DNA of 64,000 nt. Source: Xestospongia muta (Eukaryota > Porifera > Demospongiae > Haplosclerida > Petrosiidae). The notes beneath the pieces were generated by a model that had not been told where the DNA came from, searched no databases, and was given only the letters and a program-made list of their open reading frames with translations. This document shows positions 59,383-64,000 of the stretch, one piece after another. Location: NCBI GenBank assembly GCA_963693285.1, contig OY848917.1:8990192-9054191 (forward strand), in the 5' to 3' direction. Positions within the stretch are counted from its first letter, which is position 1. Each line of letters starts with the position of its first letter. The translations under genes and the position numbers were made by a program.

Positions 59383-60711
59383 AATTGCTGATGATAATCA
59401 AGTAATCCAAATGTTAACTTGTTGTTACAATGTATGGACAAATGGCATTTATTGGGAGAGGAAGAAAATCAAAGTTATTGTTGAAGTAACAGAAAACTAT
59501 CATTGTGTTACAATAGTTACATCAATAGATAATGTCATGAAAAGCCGTGAATTTTTTAATAATGTTATTAAGAGCATATTAAAGTTGGGTGATATGCACT
59601 CATTTAAATGTCAGAAATACCTCGTTGGTCCTAGCAATGTAGCAAAAGCTCGTACTCTTCCTGTTAATGAACGTATGCTTTATAATATAAAAGATGATGC
59701 TCAATCAGTGAGTGCAAAATCTAATGTTAGTGATAACAATGACACCAATAATGTGGATATAGAACAAATTGTGGGAGCTAATGATCCTTTCTTTGTATTA
59801 CTCCTTCAGTGACAGAAGCACTTTTCAATGCTGAGATGCCACTTCAAGAGGACCATTTTCAACATATAGTGAATAGATGTTCTTATTTCATATCCTCACT
59901 TTTATCATCAAGTCACTTGTCAATTGAGAATCTTTGCAATCAACTCAACGTGTTTGCTGGACATAATCCTTTGGTAAGTATAAATTAGTTTGAATGTACA
60001 AGAAATTTTATGACAATTTGTCATACATCATACTTGTACCACATTAATTTTATACTATATCACACTACACCACTCTGTACTGTATCATAATTCATTCTGT
60101 TATAGAACCTTTCTTATCCTCCATTAAGTGAATATGAAATAGAAACTATATCTAATCGACTCATCTTAACAGGTCAGTGTATAGTGTTAGTGGCTCATGA
60201 TTATTGGTTATACCCAACATTTTGGGATGCATTGCAAATAGTGTGCTATGTAGTAATACAAACCTGAGGATTATTATGTCACAGCATATGCTATATGTGT
60301 AATACAGTATGATGTAGGATGGGTTATAACATGGTTATGACTTGATACCATGGAAAGTCAAAGTGATGTCTCAGTCCAGTATTTACTAATGTCAATGCTT
60401 TAATCTGGATATGAATGACACTTAATCAAGCCTGAGCATGTGTAATCAACACTTTGAACTTCAGTCTAATATCATCAATATAGCATTGTTCACATCATCA
60501 ATTCTACAATTTATACAAGTTTTAATAAAGAGTATTTAAGAAACTTATCAAAGTTATTTTCCTAAGAGACAGAAGCAGATTTGAAAGTAGTGAAGATTTT
60601 CCACTACTACAACAAGATGATTCATTTCAATATAAAGAATTGGAGCCACACAATTGAGAGTGAGCTAATTAAGGATATAAGATTTTATTAATTGTTGCAC
60701 ATTGTACATGT
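59383..60711 (+). pseudogene. C-terminal part of another GTPase/NLR-like family gene
   Basis: The open piece 59,411-59,812 (WTNGIYWERKKIKVIVEVTE, NYHCVTIVTSIDN...) resembles the region after the COR domain in sponge Roc-COR and NLR-like genes. After a possible splice or frameshift near 59,811 it continues VTEALFNAEMPLQEDHFQHI ... AGHNPL|GTAAGT (to about 59,974). An exon at about 60,106-60,171 (NLSYPPLSEYEIETISNRLI, LT) ends with one base that joins the acceptor at about 60,566 in frame (ETEADLKVVKIFHYYNKMIH ... TAA near 60,690). No P-loop part is present, so this is a fragment unless the N-terminal exons were lost. No equivalent follows gene 1. Confidence 0.45.
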
Positions 60712-61549
60712 ATGATTAATTATAAATACTCTTTTTCGAGCAAATGTATTAATTAATATTATTATAATAATCACCAATTATTTTCCTAGTTAACTGAAAA
60801 TTAATAGTATCTTTTTTTTAATTGTGGTGCTCACTTATATTATAAAATTTTAATTAATTACATGTTTGTTATAATTAAAGCACACATCTTATTATGGTTA
60901 ATGGTTTAGGTCAAATGAATGATGTCTGATCATAACAAGCATTAAACAAATAATGAATTCCTAATGTACAAAGCAACATAGTAAAATTACTTGCACTTAT
61001 GCCGAAAAACTGTCAGCAGTTTTGTTGTTTATGAAATACTATCAGTGACTAAAGTAATATTGTACGTGCTTACTATTTTATGGTACTATATTTAATGGTT
61101 GCTTTGTTATCAGTTGATAAGCATTTGTATAACAATACCCTCATTGACAGTTAGAATCCTAACAATTATAGCATAACAAAACATAACTGTATCATAATAT
61201 ATATAACTGCTCATCATTCAATGAATGTTGTTAGTGGTCATGGATCATATAGATCTATATTAGTACATATTGGATTATAACACAGGATTGATGCCTCTAT
61301 TTATGTTAAAACAACACAATTAAATATATAGAGTAATTAAGAGTAAATAATAAGAAAATGATATAGATTTCATTAAAATTAAGACGTTACCTCTATTTAT
61401 AGTTACATATATACTCCTACTAGTAGTGTAGTTAAAGTATTAGTGTTTGCTACATTGTATATACTTTAGTACTATGACATTTAAACAATGCTTGGCAAAT
61501 CTTAATTTGGCAATATTGTTAGACAGTTTTATAAATTGTGAGTGTTCCC
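60712..61549. other. Non-coding; nothing recognised
   Basis: AT-rich, stop-dense, no repeats of note. Confidence 0.5.
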
Positions 61550-61823
61550 AAATAGATTAATGATTCCTGCTAGAATAAAGGCCTCCATCAATTAGAGGCT
61601 GTTCCCAGCCTGATCAAAAATCCTAGAAAAGAAATAGAACCATAGTCCCTCTATTCCAGGAAAACTACAGGTGTTGATTTGTATGTAACACAATATAGTG
61701 ACATATTATTATAATTGCACTATTATCATGTATGTTTTTATATCTGATCATCAGCAGGATCTGAAGTAAGTTATGTAGAAAATAGTGACTACTTTGATTG
61801 ACAGTAATTTTTTAATTTAAATT

Positions 61824-61863
<40 letters not shown>

Positions 61864-63900
61864 ACACATTCTAACTTCCATTATTCTTACATAGCAAACA
61901 ATGATTTTGAATTGGGCATGACTGATTGCACTCTCTAATGTCTTTTGAGCACTTTATTAGCTTATGGAAACTCTCCAGTCTTAAATCTTATCAATAATCT
62001 ACAAAAACAACAGTACAAAAATTATTTTAATACAATTCTTTAGAATAAACTATTATAATCTTGTTAAATTGCACCATGACATCAGAGAGATTAACAAGAA
62101 GTATATATAAAACAAGACATCACACTCACTATTAACATGTATAAATATGTATGACAAAAGTTTGATCATTTCTTATCAATGTATTTCACTAGTGATAGCG
62201 TTAACTATATGAACTTATATCTACAAACATAATTATGTTGCACTAACTTTCTTTGTTTGACTTCCTATTTTATATTTTCCAACTAACATTATAATAGACT
62301 AAATTTTTGCCAAAGATGTATTTATATTATATACACAGGACATCCTTGCACCAAAGATTACAATAAGCAGAAAATGGGACTATGGATCTAAAGTAATAAC
62401 TTTGTTTTTACATCAGCCATTAATATTTAAAAAAGTATCGTAACAACAAAATAATAATTGATAGAATATTGTATTAACGGATTTTATAAAATTAACTTTA
62501 CATATTATTATTGGGAAATAAAAACAAGATCATTAATATCATTGTAATATCAATCAGTACTAAACAAATCATCACAATTGTCAGTTAAGAATTTAACCAA
62601 AGCATTAGCATTACTTGGTGGTAAATTTGGAAAAAATGATGGTCCACAGGAAGTTGCTAAAATACCACTTGTCATGTGGTTTTCTTCAGAATATTCGGTT
62701 ATCTATAAAAGAAGACGTATTAACATTAATAGATCATGTATAAATGTGTAGGTAAAATGTAGTCAAGTAAACATGAGTATTACTATCATTAGCTTTGAAG
62801 ACAACAATAATCACCAGAACATGAAAAATGGACTTCACAAATACACATTTCTTATATTATTATATATTTATTATTTTGTTATTACTATTGAGGACATCCT
62901 ACCTTTTTAAAGAGTTCAGACAACATCCTCAAAGAAGCAACAGAGACTTCATCAAGAGTCTGTAGTAATTCCTTGAAGGCATCTACCTGTAGGAATCATA
63001 TATAGGATTAGTAGTTTCTATTGATGTATTTGACAATTAAGTAATTGTCCCATGTCATATACAATCAATTCATATACACTATGAAATGAATTGATTGATT
63101 TAACCAATCTGTTATCATTTCATTATATATGTTATATGATGAGATATTGAGATGTTTAATATACACAACTCAGTTCAAGTCATTAGTTGATTGTCACAAT
63201 TATCATTTTCTGTATAACGTATTAGAAAATAGCCAACTTATTTCTGTATACACAATGTAGTCTATTGTCTTAAGTTTCTTATTACAATTAGTAAAGTCTT
63301 GGCAACTGTAGTGGTAGTCTATTGTCTTCTTCTTATCTTTACACTGTAGTAACACGAAACGATAGAACATCTGTTATCTACTTCTGTTTACACCATTACT
63401 ATCACTAATATCTTGGCAACTGTACTATATTAGTAATTAAAACATAGTGGTGTTTACTATATTACTCAGTGTCACATTATGTACTATTTGAAATAAATCT
63501 GTCAATGGATTGATTAAATTGTAGTGATAGTTATATTGAAGGATTAATAATATATATTGATCATTCTATAATTACTTATTTTTGGAATGCTGTAAAAGAT
63601 TATTCAATGAAATTATAGAAATTCTTTAAGTCATACAATGTATATTACATATACATTTACTACATTACAATATATATATTTTAACATTTTAACATACTAT
63701 AAATCTTCTAAGATAACTCTTACATTTTTTGTCTTTACTGCAGTAACAACTTGATTCAATGTTTGTCTTGATGGGATGAGAGATGTGGGTTTTTCCCTGA
63801 AGTGGACTTTCAATAGACCAGTGATAATGTTTGGATCTCGTATTTCAGTTAAATCCACTTCCTCACCTAAAATAATGGATGATATTATAATCAAAGATAT
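61550..63900. repeat. Duplicated block with RhoGAP-like exons, copy R (partner 21,590-23,235)
   Basis: Aligns with the left block. It contains a TA run at 61,826-61,861 and an extra intronic segment at about 63,090-63,690 that is absent from the left copy. That segment carries the phrases CTTGGCAACTGTA and TAGTCTATTGTCTT twice each. Confidence 0.85.
62550..63866 (-). CDS. RhoGAP-like gene, last three exons, copy R
   Basis: Minus-strand exons of the same lengths as in the left copy: 63,866-63,724 (143 nt), 62,986-62,903 (84 nt, VDAFKELLQTLDEVSVASLR) and 62,702-62,550 (153 nt, ending in TGA). All splice sites and frames are kept. Residues differ from the left copy at only a few places (for example W to L before SELFKK). 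The gene runs towards GTPase gene 2 from the right. Its upstream exons would be beyond the window edge. Confidence 0.62.
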
Positions 63901-64000
63901 AATTATGTAGTGTCATGTTCCTCATTGATGTATGACACACCTCTATTATCATTACTATACAAAACAGATATTACAATAAACATATGAATGTCAATGACAG

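Overview
This looks like an AT-rich, intron-dense animal genome, most likely a demosponge such as Amphimedon (inference). The evidence is 48-50 nt introns, expanded death-domain Roc-COR GTPase genes, a sponge/cnidarian cysteine-rich multi-membrane-span family, a secreted GGWTRV protein like coral skeletal-matrix proteins, and many decayed transposons.

The centrepiece is a duplicated locus. Positions 1-8030 match 48,850-59,090. Each copy holds a ~146-bp tandem array, then a 16-nt microexon, then a Roc-COR GTPase gene ending in a death domain. In all 46 array units the same splice-like frame recurs: a branch-site-like CTGAC (in nearly every unit), an AG ~23 nt later, exactly three hypervariable bases, then GTAAGT in nearly every unit. 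The surrounding 143 bp are almost invariant. No triplet is a stop codon. The triplets are ~57% GC against ~25% for the rest of the unit (hand count). A candidate first coding exon (46,450-46,492) ends after a full codon, the 16-nt exon starts on a codon, and the GTPase exon then joins in frame in both copies. I read each unit as a single-codon exon, so splicing (perhaps recursive) would write a gene-specific variable peptide, one residue per repeat, between a short N-terminus and a death-domain GTPase. This is inferred from sequence and not shown experimentally.

Layout: 1-8 kb, array 1 and GTPase gene 1. 9.6-11.1 kb, broken multi-span membrane-protein gene. 12.4-12.9 kb, two ankyrin exons. 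14.1-17.5 kb, a duplicated block with a foldback element. 17.8-19.9 kb, tandem relics and one intact secreted protein gene. 21.6-23.2 kb, minus-strand RhoGAP-like exons. 25.6-27.5 kb, second copy of the 14-17 kb block. 27.9-33.6 kb, minus-strand NCKAP1/HEM-like exons in two decayed copies with a forward inverted fragment. 33.65-36.6 kb, two LINE fragments, one with a 2A-like motif. 40.9-45.2 kb, THAP/DDE relics around a hAT relic. 46.4-58.9 kb, GTPase gene 2. 59.4-60.7 kb, fragment of another gene of the same family. 61.5-63.9 kb, second copy of the RhoGAP-like block.

All gene models were built by eye from frame, splice signals and comparison between the two copies.
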